Source of the DNA: Deltaproteobacteria bacterium Ga0077539
Lineage (GTDB): Bacteria; Myxococcota_A; Polyangia; Polyangiales; Ga0077539
Direction of reading: 5' to 3'
Length of the DNA: 64,000 nt
Assembly: GCA_001465015.1 (NCBI GenBank)
Contig: LNEO01000277.1
Coordinates: forward strand, 62,001 to 126,000
Within the stretch, counting starts at the first letter, position 1. Each line of letters opens with the position of its first letter. The notes below the pieces were generated by a model. The model saw only the letters and a program-made list of their open reading frames with translations, had not been told where the DNA came from and did not search any database. The position numbers were made by a program, and so were the translations under genes. Positions 16,965 through 25,717 of the stretch are shown here, one piece after another.

Positions 16965-17864
16965 TCAGACGTTTTGCTTGTTGAAGTTGCAGTTCGTGGG
17001 CGCCGCAGGAACGACGCCGCGACGACGCCCCGGCACCCGCGCCATCATCAAGTTATCCGCGTCGAGCCAATCGGGTACAAAATCGCCATCTGAATCAGGA
17101 TCCTCGGAGCTCGCGTTTCGAGGATCGTGCCCGTTTGCGAGCTCGAACTCGTCGGGCTCGCCGTCGTTGTCGCTGTCCATCGTGGGCGAAGCACGATCGT
17201 TGATGCGGGTGCCGAACACGAACTCGAGGTCGTCTCCGAGTCCGTCACCGTCGCTGTCGATGCTGTTCGGATCGCTCGAAAACGACGCGATCTCCTGGCC
17301 ATCGAGCAGACCGTCACCGTCCGTGTCTGCGTAGATCGACGGATCATCGAGGTTGAGCTCTTCTGCGTCAGAGCGTCCGTCACCGTCGCTGTCACGCTCG
17401 GTGGGCAGCGTCCCGGTCCCGAAGACCTCGAATCCATCGGGAATCGTGTCGCCGTCGGAGTCGGCCTGCATTGGGTCCGTACGAATCGCCCGCTCAGCGA
17501 CGTCGCTGAGCCCGTCGCGATCCGAGTCTGGTCCCCGACTTCCATTGCGATCGCCGAGGCGGACCACCACCGGATGGGTGTTCATGCGGCTCGCTGCGCC
17601 GACCGCCCCGCGATCGCGATTGCGAACGAACGCGATCTTGCCCTCGAAGAGACTGCCGATCTGCGATCGTACCAACCACGTCGGTCCCAGATCTGCGAAC
17701 GCCATCGCCCTCTCGGGCTCGGGCGTCCACGGAGTCGACGGCGTCCATCGAGATGGCGGGCGCGAAGTGCGCACGTTGGTTGACGAAGATCGCGGCGCGC
17801 ACGCACCACACACCGCAACAAAGAGTACCGCCCAGCTCGCTGAGCGCTTCCGGGGACGAGTCAT
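16965..17864 (-). CDS. lipoprotein with thrombospondin type 3-like calcium-binding repeats
   Basis: Exported protein of 299 residues from the ATG at 17862-17864. The signal peptide (RKRSASWAVLFVAVCGAC) ends in a lipobox with Cys22 or so. From about residue 110 to 270 it has repeated DSDGDG-type motifs (DSDRDGLSD, DSDGDTIPD, DSDGDGRSD, DTDGDGLLD, DSDGDGLGD, DSDNDGEPD, DSDGDFVPD), expected to bind calcium as an extended rod. The C-terminus is short and basic then polar, ending NCNFNKQNV, with no transmembrane anchor. As first gene of an operon with a rhomboid and an Lnt homologue, it may be a substrate of one or both. Confidence 0.8.
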   Translation of the reverse strand: MTRPRKRSASWAVLFVAVCGACAPRSSSTNVRTSRPPSRWTPSTPWTPEPERAMAFADLGPTWLVRSQIGSLFEGKIAFVRNRDRGAVGAASRMNTHPVVVRLGDRNGSRGPDSDRDGLSDVAERAIRTDPMQADSDGDTIPDGFEVFGTGTLPTERDSDGDGRSDAEELNLDDPSIYADTDGDGLLDGQEIASFSSDPNSIDSDGDGLGDDLEFVFGTRINDRASPTMDSDNDGEPDEFELANGHDPRNASSEDPDSDGDFVPDWLDADNLMMARVPGRRRGVVPAAPTNCNFNKQNV

Positions 17865-18319
17865 GCAGCGATCATCGCATATCGCCAAGCCGTTCACATT
17901 GCAGACGATTTCGTGAGCGACGGGTCGAGCGGATTGATCACTTCGTGGACGATCCAGGTTCGCGATCGAGTTTCTCACGTTCTTTGCGGCGCTCCGCGCT
18001 TGTAGCGGGCGCGCAGCTCGAACGGGATGAAGATGAAGAACAGCGCAGACAGCGCGCCGCTCGCGACCGATAGACGCTCGGGGATCGACGGAATGGCACC
18101 TCCACCGGAGGGAGCGAAGAGCCCATCAGCGGGCCGTCGCTGCCGATGCGTCGGGGGAGGTCGGCGTGCTGGCTGCTTCGGACGAGACCGCGCGAGCGTC
18201 CGACGTTCGGTTGCGCTGCGGGTACGAGCCGTGTGCACGCAAGAGCCGTGTGGCCTTGATTTGCCGCTCGCGTCCGATGCAGCGAAGCGGCGTCCCTCCC
18301 TCGCGCGCCCACCGAACGT
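17865..18319. other. 455-bp spacer, mostly non-coding
   Basis: Separates the calcium-repeat lipoprotein from the subtilisin-like gene, both on the minus strand. Apart from one weak small frame (17975-18238, listed), nothing convincing is seen. It must contain the promoter of the lipoprotein-rhomboid-Lnt operon. Confidence 0.5.
17975..18238 (-). CDS. possible small membrane protein (weak)
   Basis: Frame of 87 codons starting with GTG. The first half is Arg-rich and looks non-coding, but the second half, GGGAIPSIPERLSVASGALS followed by ALFFIFIPFELRARYKRG, looks like a genuine single transmembrane helix with a basic cytoplasmic end. It may be a real small protein with an unrecognised start or a remnant of a larger gene. 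No family is recognised. Confidence 0.22.
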   Translation of the reverse strand: MHTARTRSATERRTLARSRPKQPARRPPPTHRQRRPADGLFAPSGGGAIPSIPERLSVASGALSALFFIFIPFELRARYKRGAPQRT

Positions 18320-20227
18320 TTATCGCTGCTCGAGATCGAGGTCGACCTCGAGATCCCCGTCTTCGTCGACCATGGTCATGGACTGATTGAAGAGCTCCCC
18401 GGGCTCGCCGAGCATCCCATCGCCGTCGACGTCATTGCCGCCGCGCACCGCGTACATTCCTGGAAGCACGTCGTTGAACTGGAAATTGCCGCCTGGATCG
18501 ACGGGCGCGGTGCGCACGACCGCGCCGCCCATGTCGACGAGCTGCGCCACGTAGCGCGACTGAGTCGGCATCCACATCTGCGCTGCGCGCACCGCGGCGG
18601 CCGCATCGATCAGTCCGTGGCCCATGAGACCGCGCTGCGTCGGAGAGCCGCTGCGAGTCATGTCGGCACCCATGATCGGGCGCGCCGTCTGAGCGAGGAT
18701 CTGTCGCACGTCGACAGGCGTGAGCATCGGGTTCGCGGCGAGCATCAGGCCCACGACGCCGGCGACGTGCGGCGCGGCCATGGAGGTTCCCGCCTGGCCC
18801 GTATAGGTCCCGTTGAGGTCGGTGGACTGCACGGCATCGGCGGCCGTGCCCTCGCCGCCGGGCGCAGAGATCCAGACCTCTGGGCCTGCTGTGGAATACG
18901 TGGCGCGCGCACCGTTGCGATCGACGGCGGCGACCGAGATGACGCCAGGGATCAGCGAGAGCGTGTCGAGGACGTTGCAGTTGTCGTTGCCCGCCGCGAC
19001 GACCACGACCGTGCCCGCCGCGAGCGCGCGTGCGACGGCGTCAACCGCCGTCGGCGTCGGCGGAATGTTCACGCACATGCGATTGTCGGGACCGAGCGAG
19101 AGGTTCATGACCCTCGACTGACGCGGCGGCATCACCAGCGCGCCCGCGGAGTTCTGCACGGGCAAGCCGGCGGCGTAGAGGATCGCGTTGTTGATGATCT
19201 GATCGGTGCCGCCCGGCAACACGCGAAGGTTGATGAGCGGGTTCGTCCACGTAACGCCCGAGACGCCGACGCCATTGTTCGAATTCGCGCCCATCGTCCC
19301 GCCCACGTGCGTGCCGTGAGAGCCCGGCGTGACAGTGTCGCTGTTCGTGATGAAGTCGTACCCGCCAGCGACGCGGCCCACGAAGTCCGGATGATTGGCG
19401 TCGATGCCGTCGTCGATTACGGCGAGGGGGATGTCTGCAGAGCCTTGGGTGATGTTCCACGCGTCGGGCAGATTGATGAGCGGGTAGTGCCACTGGCTCG
19501 CGTAGTTTGGATCGTTCGGCATCATGCGTGCGGCCGCGCGGGTCTCGAGCGAGGCCTCCTCGATGCGACCGTCGCTCTGCAGCGACGCGAGCACCGTGGC
19601 GAGCGGCTGTCCCATCGCGCCAAACGTGACAGTGCGCCCCGACTGGGCCTGCACCGTCAAGTTGAGCTCCATCGCGAGGGCGGCGGCCGCGGTGCGGTAC
19701 TCTGCGTCCGAGGGCTGAGGCTCGCTCCCCAGCGCGATCGACGAGCGCGCCGCCACCGCCACGCCGCCTGGGCTCAACGTCGCAACGACACGGTCGGGGG
19801 CGAACATGCCCGCGGGCATCATCGTCCCGGGAACGTGCAGCCGCCGACGATTGCTACTCGCGTTGACGTTGCCCGCGACGGTCGGAAAACTCATGAATAC
19901 CGGCACCGATAATGTGTCAGCCCCAGCAGTCACCGTCAGCGTGGCGCCGTAGTTGCCCGCGGCGAGCCCCATGCGGTTCACTGTGACGTTCACCATCGCG
20001 GCGCCGCTGCCGCTGCCCGGGCTCACGGTGAGCCACGGCTGATCGCTCGCGACGCTCCACGCGCCGCTCGCGCGAATCGAGAAGGACGCCGTCCGCGTTC
20101 CCCGAAACGCGAGCACCGTAGGGCTCGCCCCGCGTTGCATGGTCGGCGGCGGGGCGGTCCCGCAGCCACTCAGGGCAACGAGACAGAGAGAAGCCAAGAG
20201 ACGAATACTTGCTGTCGAAACACGCAT
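18320..20227 (-). CDS. subtilisin-like (S8) serine protease lipoprotein with BACON-like N-domain
   Basis: Exported protease of 635 residues. The signal peptide LLASLCLVALSGC gives a lipobox with C22. Residues about 35-112 form a BACON-like beta-sandwich (SGAWSVASDQPWLTVSPGSG). A propeptide-like segment (about 145-235) precedes the catalytic domain: D272 (AVIDDGID), H304 (GSHGTHVGGT), oxyanion N414 (VVAAGNDN) and S482 (GTSMAAPH). The C-terminal about 75 residues (MWMPTQSRYVAQLVDMGGAV, then GNFQFNDVLPGMYAVRGGND) look like a carboxypeptidase-regulatory-like beta-domain with an acidic DVDGDG end. It is likely a surface-attached protease for protein degradation or predation. It is transcribed divergently from the LuxR-type regulator. 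Confidence 0.92.
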   Translation of the reverse strand: MRVSTASIRLLASLCLVALSGCGTAPPPTMQRGASPTVLAFRGTRTASFSIRASGAWSVASDQPWLTVSPGSGSGAAMVNVTVNRMGLAAGNYGATLTVTAGADTLSVPVFMSFPTVAGNVNASSNRRRLHVPGTMMPAGMFAPDRVVATLSPGGVAVAARSSIALGSEPQPSDAEYRTAAAALAMELNLTVQAQSGRTVTFGAMGQPLATVLASLQSDGRIEEASLETRAAARMMPNDPNYASQWHYPLINLPDAWNITQGSADIPLAVIDDGIDANHPDFVGRVAGGYDFITNSDTVTPGSHGTHVGGTMGANSNNGVGVSGVTWTNPLINLRVLPGGTDQIINNAILYAAGLPVQNSAGALVMPPRQSRVMNLSLGPDNRMCVNIPPTPTAVDAVARALAAGTVVVVAAGNDNCNVLDTLSLIPGVISVAAVDRNGARATYSTAGPEVWISAPGGEGTAADAVQSTDLNGTYTGQAGTSMAAPHVAGVVGLMLAANPMLTPVDVRQILAQTARPIMGADMTRSGSPTQRGLMGHGLIDAAAAVRAAQMWMPTQSRYVAQLVDMGGAVVRTAPVDPGGNFQFNDVLPGMYAVRGGNDVDGDGMLGEPGELFNQSMTMVDEDGDLEVDLDLEQR

Positions 20228-20524
20228 GGGAGGATCGTACCGGCCTCGCGTCGCACCACCAAGTGCGACCCCTTACGCGATCGAAGTGATCGATTTGCTG
20301 GAGATCAACCGACCGGGCCACGCCGCTTCGCCCGCAGCGCACGAGGGACCGAGAATCACGGCTCGCTTGGGGGGGCGTCGCGCACTGGTGAGTTCGATCG
20401 AGCTCACCGCCGGGACTGCGTTTCGCAGAACGCGAGGCGACGCTCGTGGGCGTCTGGGGCGCCACGCGCAGCCACGAACGTCGGGTATATCTCGAGTGTG
20501 AAACCACCTTCGGCGCGGACGACC
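20228..20524. other. divergent promoter region, about 300 bp
   Basis: Lies between the protease (minus) and the LuxR-type regulator (plus). Frames open across it have poor composition. It should hold both promoters, and the regulator next door is an obvious candidate to act here, but I could not pick out a convincing operator. Confidence 0.5.
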
Positions 20525-21325
20525 ATGGAGATCGCGCAGCATCTCGCGACGGCGCGGACGCTCCGCGAAGTCCGCGAGCGCACCTTGGACATCGTCGGCG
20601 AGGTCGTCTCGTTCGACGCTGCGGGCATCCACGCGCTGTCACCACGTGTCCCGCTCGATACGGCCGTGCTTCGAGGCGTCGACGTCGAGTCCATGATGAA
20701 CACTGTCGCCCGATGGGACGCGCTTGCCGTAGAGCTCGCGGCGCTTCGCGAGTATGCGATCGCGCACGATCACGTCGCAGCAGACCACGAGGCGCTCTCG
20801 CCTGGATCGCGGGCGCACGACGTGTGGAGACGAACCGCGCTCGAGCCCCAACGACTCGCGACAGCGCTCGTGACACACTTTGTCGTCGGCTCTACGATCC
20901 GTGGAGCGCTCGTGCTGGGACGACGAACACGCGACCGATTCTCGAGCGACGAGCTCGCGTGGCTGCGGTCGATCGCTCCGACGCTCGCGCTGGCGGACGT
21001 CGCGTTCTGCGGGCTGGACTCAACGCCCGTCGCGCGCCTGCCCGTCGCGCTTGCGTGCGTCGATCAAAGGCTCACGCGACGGCAACGAGAGATCGTCGAG
21101 CACGTCGCGCTCGGACACACCAACGCGCAGATCGCCGAAGCGCTCGGGCTCTCGCCGAACACTCTGCGAAATCATCTCGCGGTGATCTTCTCGACGCTCG
21201 ACGCGTCGAACCGCGCCGACGTTGTACGGCTCGCCGTGCTGCTCCCTGCGGACGCTCGCGACGGCGGGTCGAAGCCGGCCCCTATCGAGAAACGTCAGGC
21301 AACACCCAGGACATCACGCCGGTAG
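20525..21325 (+). CDS. LuxR-family transcriptional regulator
   Basis: DNA-binding regulator of about 266 residues. The N-terminal part (about 1-170) looks like a GAF-type sensor domain (ARTLREVRERTLDIVGEVVS; STIRGALVLGRRTRDRFSSD). The C-terminal LuxR helix-turn-helix is clear: LTRRQREIVEHVALGHTNAQ, then IAEALGLSPNTLRNHL. There is no phosphoacceptor receiver domain, so a ligand rather than a kinase probably controls it. The ATG at 20525 is preferred, but an in-frame GTG at 20498 is possible and neither has a clear ribosome-binding site. It is 48 bp upstream of the DUF4336 gene and divergent from the protease. Confidence 0.82.
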   Translation: MEIAQHLATARTLREVRERTLDIVGEVVSFDAAGIHALSPRVPLDTAVLRGVDVESMMNTVARWDALAVELAALREYAIAHDHVAADHEALSPGSRAHDVWRRTALEPQRLATALVTHFVVGSTIRGALVLGRRTRDRFSSDELAWLRSIAPTLALADVAFCGLDSTPVARLPVALACVDQRLTRRQREIVEHVALGHTNAQIAEALGLSPNTLRNHLAVIFSTLDASNRADVVRLAVLLPADARDGGSKPAPIEKRQATPRTSRR

Positions 21326-21373
21326 TACAAACGTACCAGAGCGTTCGGCGTGCTCCTGTGCGATCCACGCTGC

Positions 21374-22060
21374 ATGACCAGCGAGCGGATCGAAGTGTCT
21401 CGAGGAGTGCTCGTCGAGGCAGCGCCGGTGAGCTTTCTCGGAATGAAGCTCGACAGCAACATGACGGTCGTCTCGATGGGCGACGGCGGGCTGCTCGTGC
21501 ACTCTCCGGTCGCGCTCACCGACGAGCGTCGTGCAGCGGTCGAATCGCTCGGCGAAGTGCGGCATTTGTACGCGCCAAACACGTTTCACCACCTGTGGCT
21601 CGGAGCGTGGGCGAGCGCATTTCCGAAGGCGAGGGTTCACGCGCCGAGCGCGCTCGCCAAGAAGAACAAGGACGTTCGCGTCGATCGCGCGCACGACATC
21701 GAGGGCGAGCCAGCATTCGACGGCGTGTTCGACGAGGTTCGTGTTCGTGGGTTCGAGCTCGTGGAGACCGTGCTCGTTCACCGGCCGTCGGCGTCGGCGG
21801 TGTGTGCAGACCTCGTGCAGAACATCGGTCGACCGGAGCACGGATGGACGCGAACGTACTCGAAGCTCGCAGGCTTCTATGATCGCGTCGCGGTCAGTCG
21901 GATCATCCGGTGGACGGCGTTTCGTGACCGCCGCGCGGCAAGAGAGAGCGTGGACGAGCTGCTCGCGTTGCGCTTCGAGCGGTTGATCGTCGGCCACGGT
22001 GCGCCGATCGTCGAGGACGCTCGCGAGCAGTTGGCGAGCGCGTATCGATGGCTGCGCTGA
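21374..22060 (+). CDS. DUF4336 domain protein (metallo-beta-lactamase-like fold)
   Basis: Protein of 228 residues from the ATG at 21374. It matches the DUF4336 pattern: GGLLVHSPVALTDERRAAVE, then LYAPNTFHHLWLGAWASAFP and later LRFERLIVGHGAPI. The paired His (HH) and the GHG near the end suggest a reduced metallo-beta-lactamase-like hydrolase fold. The biochemical role is not known to me. It may be co-transcribed with the LuxR-type gene. The stop at 22058-22060 is directly followed by a dispersed repeat. Confidence 0.75.
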   Translation: MTSERIEVSRGVLVEAAPVSFLGMKLDSNMTVVSMGDGGLLVHSPVALTDERRAAVESLGEVRHLYAPNTFHHLWLGAWASAFPKARVHAPSALAKKNKDVRVDRAHDIEGEPAFDGVFDEVRVRGFELVETVLVHRPSASAVCADLVQNIGRPEHGWTRTYSKLAGFYDRVAVSRIIRWTAFRDRRAARESVDELLALRFERLIVGHGAPIVEDAREQLASAYRWLR

Positions 22061-22066
22061 GGCGCT

Positions 22067-22176
22067 CCAATACAGTATTGCCTGTAAAAAAACAGGGGAG
22101 ATTACATTGTGCTGGGCGGTGGGCGCGATCGCCCGTTTGCTCGCCGCCCTCCGCCGGTTGCTGCCGCCCCGCACGA
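22067..22176. repeat. dispersed intergenic repeat, copy 2
   Basis: Segment B (22067-22110, CCAATACAGTATTGCCTG and onward, including a CCTGT/ACAGG hairpin around an A-run) is followed by segment A (22119-22176). Relative to copy 1 at 14343-14438, A has the opposite orientation with respect to B. Differences in B are mostly C-to-T and G-to-A toward this copy. It lies between a stop codon and the promoter side of the FG-GAP gene. Confidence 0.75.
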
Positions 22177-22270
22177 AGGACACACGACCCGACGCTTGCA
22201 CGAGAACGCCACCAACCGCTCGTCGCCTCCGTGTATTCGCGGCGGCGGCTGTGCGGTACGCTGACGTTCG

Positions 22271-25200
22271 ATGCGACGAATCGGACTCTTGTCGTCAACG
22301 CTCGCGCTGGTGTGCGCCTCGCAGATCGCGCGCGCCGATTGGCCGATGATCGGGCAGAACGCGCAGCGAACCGCGCGCGCTCCTGGGACGGCGCGGCTGT
22401 CGCGGCCGGCGATCGCGTGGCGGCACTACCTCGGAGGCAGCGTCAGCGCGGCGCAGCTGATCGTCGAGAACGTCGAAGGCGACGCCCGCAACGAGCTCGT
22501 GTTCATCGCGAGCGGAAAGCTCGTCGCCAAGCGTCCCGACGACACTCTCCTGTGGGAGACGGCGCCCCTCGGGCTGTTTCGTATCGATGGCGTCGCGGAT
22601 TTCGACGGCGACGGCGAGCGGGAGGTGGTGGCGACCGGCTCGCCGGGGCTCGTTGTGCTGGTCTCTGGGCGCACGGGTCGGGTGCTCTGGCGCACGCGAC
22701 CGACGGACTTCAGCCCGCGCATCGGCGAGGTGCGCGTCGCGCGGCTGGATGGTGACTTGCTCCCGGACCTGTACGTGGCGGACATGGCTTCGAGTCAGTC
22801 AGCGCCGCGCCCCGAGTCGATGTTCGGATGGTCGTTCAGCGGAGGGTTCGGCGCGGGCGTGGACGACGGGACGGCGCGGCTCTTTACGCTGCCGACCGGG
22901 CGAGACTACGCAGCGAGCTTCAACGACGTCGTCGCGGACCTCGACAACGACGGCGTCTCCGAGATCGTCGCGTTCGGAACGCGCTACGCCTACCTCTACA
23001 ACGGCCGGACCGGGCAGAAGATCCGCTCGGCCGGCGCGGATCCAAACGGGGGATTCGACCTCGGCTTCGCGCTCCCGTTCGGGTTGGCGACGACGCAGGT
23101 GATCGACGTCGACGGAGACGGGCGACTGGACATCGTCGGGCTCTCGAACAACACGTACCCGCTGCCCGACAACTCGCGGCACGCGTTTGTGCTGAGCTAC
23201 GACCCGGCGCGGCCCGCGGCGCAGCGGCTCTATGTGCGCTGGTCGCGCGCGGCGATGAACCTCGTCAGCGACGCACACGAATTCATCGAGCACAGCGCGG
23301 CGGACCTCGACGGGGACGGTTCGATCGAGCTCGTGACGACCTTTCGCGAGGGCGGATCTCGCGTGACGTCCGTGCTGTCGGGCGCGACCGGCGCTGTGCG
23401 CGCGACGATCGCTGGGACACAGCTGCTCGGCGTCGTCTCGCTGGGCGCGACCGAGCGCCCCGTCGTGCTCGTGCGCCGGGGCTCGATGATCGAAGGCTAT
23501 CGCGGCGCTGCTCTGACGAGCGGTCCGGTCTCGACGCCGGCCTTCACGATGCCCGATGGAACGTTGCCGCGCTACGTCGACACGCTCGCGGGACGCGGAG
23601 GAAGCGCGCGAAACCTGGTCGTGACCGCGCCGCTCGCCGGGGCGTCGATGCAGCGCGGGCTCGTGTTGAGCCGCGGCGGAGCCATCGAGGTGTACGACCC
23701 GCGCGGCTCGGGCGCGCTGAGCGCTCTCGCTCGCTACGCGCTTCCGGCGGACACGAGCGCGGCGGCCGTCGTTCCGCAGCAAAACGTGTCGGTCATGGGC
23801 GCGGGGCTGCTCGTCGCGCAGAGCGACGGCTACATCGTCGTGCTCGACCCGATGTTGCGCGCGCTCAATCAAGGTGGGACGCCGGAGTTTCCTGAGCGCG
23901 GCGTGCGATCGGGCGGGTTTTATTCAGGCGTCTGGGGGTTGGGGCCGATTCCGACGGCGGGGCGGCTCGACGGCGAACCGATCAACGACATCGTGACGAA
24001 CGACGCTCGAGGCGTGCTGCTGCGCATCAATGCCGCGGGCGCGTCGCTGGCGCGCCCCCCGCGCGTCTTGTGGGAGTGGCGGGGCGCGAGGTTTCCGCTG
24101 CTCGACGACGGCAACGGCGACGGGCTCGTCGATCGCGTCGTGGCGCTCGAGAGCGGCGCGGTGGTCGGTCGCCTCGCCGACGGCAGGACCGAGTCGTTTC
24201 GCGTCACCGCCACGACGAGCACTCAGTCGTTTACTGGTGACGTCGTTCCGCTGCGGGGCGCGAGCGCGGGGTACGCCGCTCCGGTCAACGGCAGCGACGG
24301 CATCGGGCAGATCGTCGCGGTTCGTGGCGCAACCGTCGCGTGGCGCACCGCCGGAATCCCCACGGGCAGCAGCATCCCTGGCTACCTCGCGGTCGATCGC
24401 CTGGACGGCGACGGGACCGACGATGTTCTCGTGACGTTTGGGCCGACGAAGCTCTACGGCGGCGCTGGCGGCGCGCTGCTCGCCTCGTCGCGATCCAACA
24501 CGTACGCTGCGATGCCCATCACCGTGCGCGGCATCGCCACGGCGGGCGCGATCACCACCATCCTCGCCGCGTCGGGAACAGAGCCTGGCGCGGTGTCTCT
24601 CGGATCCACGGTGAGCGCGGATTTCGACGAGACCTGGCGCCTTCGTAGCCCCTTCGGCGCGCTGCGCGTGTTTGGCGGAGTGGTCCAGTGCGGTACGTCG
24701 CTCAAGTACCTGCAGTCGCCCGAGGCGAGCGCGAGGCTGGCCGTCGTCGATGTCGCCACGCACCGGAGCGATACCGCCGTCTCGAGCGTGTACCTCGCGG
24801 GAGGGAGGCTCTTCGCCACCGAGGCAGAGGCGCGCGCGGCGACGCCGGTCGTCGGATCGCTCGGCAACGTCACGACGACCCAGGACCTCGGCGACGGGCG
24901 AGTCGCCGCGCTCGTGGGAAGCACCGACGGCTACCTCTACGCAGTCGATCCGTGCGCTTCGAGCTTGATCTGGAGTCTTAACTTTCGCGCGGGCGTCGGG
25001 CAGCCGATCCTCGCGGACACCGACGGTGACGGGCAAAATGAGCTGGTCGTGACCGCGGCGGACGGGTTTTTGTACGGCGTCGACACGCAGGCGTTCGAGC
25101 CGCCGACCTCGGTGCGTGACGTCAACGTCGCGGACCCGCCCGGCGCGATGGACATCGACGAGACGCGCGGTCTGGCGATCGCGGCGGACTGGACCGCGGT

Positions 25201-25702
25201 CGCCGGAGCGACGGGCTACGAGTATGCGGTGTTCACGAGCGGGGGGACCGCGATCACGCGCAACGCCGCGATGCCATCGAACCCATTTATTCAAGTTCGC
25301 TCGGACGTGCTGCGCGCCACGCAGAGCGAAGGGCTCCGCGAGGGCGGCCGATACTTCTTCGCCGTTCGCGCCGTGGGTCCTGCGGGAGCGTCGCCCGAGG
25401 TCGTGAGCGACGGAACGGTGTTCTATCTCGACAGCGGGCCCCGGCCTGACGCAAGCGCCGCTGACGTTTCGATGGCGGACGCGACCGTCCCCGACGGCGC
25501 GGTGTTCGACGCCGCAGGCAGCGCGGACAGCGGCGTCGACAGCGGCGCGCGGGACGCCGGGGGCATCCCTCCCTCTTCTGGCGGCTGCGGCTGCAGGGCG
25601 CCCGCGGGCTCTCGCGGTCGACCCGGCGCGATCTTCGCGACGTTGGCGCTGGGGACTGCGCTCGGGCGCCGCCGTGCGAACCGCAGTTCGCGCGGTCGTT
25701 GA
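22271..25702 (+). CDS. giant FG-GAP/VCBS-type surface protein with MYXO-CTERM-like tail
   Basis: Secreted protein of 1143 residues. A signal peptide (about 1-22, ending ARA) is followed by WPMIGQNAQRT, the entry of a PQQ/FG-GAP propeller. Repeats with calcium-loop DxDxDG motifs (VADFDGDGERE, ADLDNDGVSE, IDVDGDGRLD, ADLDGDGSIE, ADTDGDGQNE) run through to about 940. A fibronectin-III-like domain (about 950-1050) follows, then an Asp/Ala/Gly-rich stalk. The C-terminus GGCGCRAPAGSRGRPGAIFA plus a short hydrophobic stretch and RRR fits the MYXO-CTERM sorting signal: an invariant Cys before a helix. The protein is therefore probably anchored at the cell surface. Its ligand is unknown. Confidence 0.85.
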   Translation: MRRIGLLSSTLALVCASQIARADWPMIGQNAQRTARAPGTARLSRPAIAWRHYLGGSVSAAQLIVENVEGDARNELVFIASGKLVAKRPDDTLLWETAPLGLFRIDGVADFDGDGEREVVATGSPGLVVLVSGRTGRVLWRTRPTDFSPRIGEVRVARLDGDLLPDLYVADMASSQSAPRPESMFGWSFSGGFGAGVDDGTARLFTLPTGRDYAASFNDVVADLDNDGVSEIVAFGTRYAYLYNGRTGQKIRSAGADPNGGFDLGFALPFGLATTQVIDVDGDGRLDIVGLSNNTYPLPDNSRHAFVLSYDPARPAAQRLYVRWSRAAMNLVSDAHEFIEHSAADLDGDGSIELVTTFREGGSRVTSVLSGATGAVRATIAGTQLLGVVSLGATERPVVLVRRGSMIEGYRGAALTSGPVSTPAFTMPDGTLPRYVDTLAGRGGSARNLVVTAPLAGASMQRGLVLSRGGAIEVYDPRGSGALSALARYALPADTSAAAVVPQQNVSVMGAGLLVAQSDGYIVVLDPMLRALNQGGTPEFPERGVRSGGFYSGVWGLGPIPTAGRLDGEPINDIVTNDARGVLLRINAAGASLARPPRVLWEWRGARFPLLDDGNGDGLVDRVVALESGAVVGRLADGRTESFRVTATTSTQSFTGDVVPLRGASAGYAAPVNGSDGIGQIVAVRGATVAWRTAGIPTGSSIPGYLAVDRLDGDGTDDVLVTFGPTKLYGGAGGALLASSRSNTYAAMPITVRGIATAGAITTILAASGTEPGAVSLGSTVSADFDETWRLRSPFGALRVFGGVVQCGTSLKYLQSPEASARLAVVDVATHRSDTAVSSVYLAGGRLFATEAEARAATPVVGSLGNVTTTQDLGDGRVAALVGSTDGYLYAVDPCASSLIWSLNFRAGVGQPILADTDGDGQNELVVTAADGFLYGVDTQAFEPPTSVRDVNVADPPGAMDIDETRGLAIAADWTAVAGATGYEYAVFTSGGTAITRNAAMPSNPFIQVRSDVLRATQSEGLREGGRYFFAVRAVGPAGASPEVVSDGTVFYLDSGPRPDASAADVSMADATVPDGAVFDAAGSADSGVDSGARDAGGIPPSSGGCGCRAPAGSRGRPGAIFATLALGTALGRRRANRSSRGR

Positions 25703-25717
25703 CCGGCGCGTGCGACG

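Noticed and set aside
22080-22100. Terminator for the DUF4336 gene
   Set aside because: The CCTGT/ACAGG hairpin has the A-run in its loop and no T-tract after it on the plus strand; it is part of the dispersed repeat.
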